Assembly: GCA_027604685.1 (NCBI GenBank)
Contig: JADHYX010000141.1
Coordinates: 6,736-42,355, forward strand
Source: Lobulomyces angularis
Taxonomy: Eukaryota; Chytridiomycota; Chytridiomycetes; Lobulomycetales; Lobulomycetaceae
Direction: 5' to 3'
DNA: 35,620 nt
In this document: positions 34,701 to 35,620 of the stretch, piece by piece
Layout: every line of letters starts with the position of its first letter
How positions within the stretch are numbered: position 1 is the first letter of the stretch
Translations under genes and position numbers: made by a program
Notes under the pieces: generated by a model
Databases searched by the model: none
What the model saw: the letters and a program-made list of their open reading frames with translations, nothing else
What the model was told of the DNA's origin: nothing

Positions 34701-35620
34701 ACTGTCCCTAGAAGTTCTTGGAGCATCTTTAAAGAGTCTGAAACGGTGACTACATTTAACACAATTCCCTCTGTAGAAAACAGAGTAAGCTAAAAAAATT
34801 TGGAAAATAATTTTTATTTATTTTTCAGATTAGACCATGGAGTTTAAAATTGAGAAACTGTGATACACATTTAATTTTAAGTGAAGAGGAAAATAATAGA
34901 GATGCAATTTATTTTCCTTATCTCTCAACGTTAAGAATAAACGGCTCCGTTTTAACCTCAAAATTCAACTCGCAAAAGTCAAAAATTGTTAGTAAAATAT
35001 CATTTTTGACCAACAACAGACACCTTTATAAGTACGCTAAGTTTGTAACAACCCCCAATCTATACAACTCGCAACTGGAAATGAATATTACAGATCTTGG
35101 TAAAAAGGTAAGGAATATTTTACTTTTTTCCTACGGCAACTAACGTTTTTTAACCCTTTTCTAAAAAAGGGTCAGTCTATATTGAGTTTAAGACCTTCAC
35201 CACTTTCATTAAAATGTAAAAATGGTCAAAAAATTTTCAGGTTAATAAACGACTGTCCAGCCAGTAGAAAAATTTTTTTTAAATTTGAAGAAAACCTCAA
35301 TTATCAAACGTTACCGGTAAAATCATTGAAATGATGAAAAAAAAAAAAAAATATATTGCTGAATACAAAATTTCCTTTTTTCTTTATTATTTTTTAGGTT
35401 AATTATAGGCCACCGTCCATTTATGGAAAAAATGTTCCTATTACGAATAATATTTATAACGCAAACCCTAATAAAATAAAGTACAATGACTTTTTTTTAA
35501 TCAGTGTCAACAGTGGAATTTTTAAAAGTTTGGATTGCACTAATATCTCCAAATATAGTATGGAAATTAAGTATTCAGATTGTATTTCTTATGTAAAAAA
35601 AATAAAAAAGAAAAGAAGAA
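31763..35620 (+). CDS. CATSPERB: CatSper channel auxiliary subunit beta-like protein (3' partial)
   Basis: Nine exons in the window: 31763-31868, 31919-32391, 32492-33230, 33299-33611, 33703-34520, 34597-34784, 34829-35107, 35170-35316, 35398-35592. They give 1,086 in-frame codons, and the gene continues past the end. The start was chosen because the ATG at 31763 opens a signal peptide (MKYFLTFLLFNLYQC) that reaches the conserved exon in phase. The large ectodomain resembles CatSper beta-type subunits: KIWLSLDGGVNFRALFF, RILYGKSGSTEFF (across a junction), WFMYDFRDYTEFGESF, IGKILSTDIGWGRIVF, IRPWSLKLRNC, LSLRPSPLSLKCKNGQ, then YRPPSIYGKNVPITNNIYNA with SGIFKSLDC. The last block is the strongest family match. 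The transmembrane anchor should lie downstream. In animals this protein caps the flagellar CatSper calcium channel. Gamma, delta or epsilon paralogues remain possible. Confidence 0.77.

Overview
The window is nuclear DNA from a very AT-rich, intron-dense eukaryote. It is most likely a zoosporic (flagellate) fungus or a close holomycotan relative such as a chytrid, blastoclad or aphelid. The grounds are a division-2 chitin synthase, a fungal-type Zn(II)2Cys6 transcription factor, a CatSper-type sperm/zoospore channel subunit, and a class C receptor with a bacterial-type solute-binding ectodomain. A complex I subunit (NDUFA8) argues for a respiring mitochondrion and so against microsporidia and, less firmly, against gut fungi. 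This placement is inference. No ribosomal or tRNA gene was seen to test it.

Genes are compact and cut by about 90 short introns, mostly 45-140 nt, with GTA(A/T) donors and T/A homopolymers. I rebuilt gene models by hand from splice sites and protein-family conservation. For every model given as complete, exon lengths sum to a multiple of three and intron phases agree.

Layout: (1) 57-2699 minus, solute-binding/EGF/class C GPCR, 3' end outside the window; (2) 3254-3934 minus, single-exon glutathione S-transferase; (3) 3935-6164, gene-free, with a decayed Ty1/copia integrase; (4) 6165-7513 plus, STYX-type phosphatase; (5) 8016-8573 plus, NDUFA8; (6) 9092-11120 plus, ALG10; (7) 11305-12970 minus, CWC25; (8) 13065-15039 plus, SLC35/TPT transporter, sharing a 94-bp promoter interval with CWC25; (9) 15315-22186 minus, an 18-exon chitin synthase with a tail of almost 1,000 residues; (10) 22427-23751 minus, KRR1; (11) 23752-24454, gene-free, with a copia reverse transcriptase scrap; (12) 24455-26052 plus, Zn2Cys6 factor; (13) 26189-28173 minus, striatin; (14) 28818-29605 minus, a broken coiled-coil gene; (15) 29621-31600 plus, BAR-SH3 protein; (16) 31763 to the window end, plus, CatSper beta-like subunit, 3' end outside the window.

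The genes do not form one pathway. Several fit the life of a wall-forming organism with a swimming stage: sensing (GPCR, CatSper), wall synthesis (chitin synthase), membrane and actin shaping (BAR-SH3), STRIPAK signalling (striatin), and ER glycosylation or nucleotide-sugar supply (ALG10, SLC35). KRR1 and CWC25 are core housekeeping genes. The most notable items are the CatSper subunit, the solute-binding GPCR, the STYX orthologue that keeps a catalytic cysteine, and the fused chitin synthase tail.
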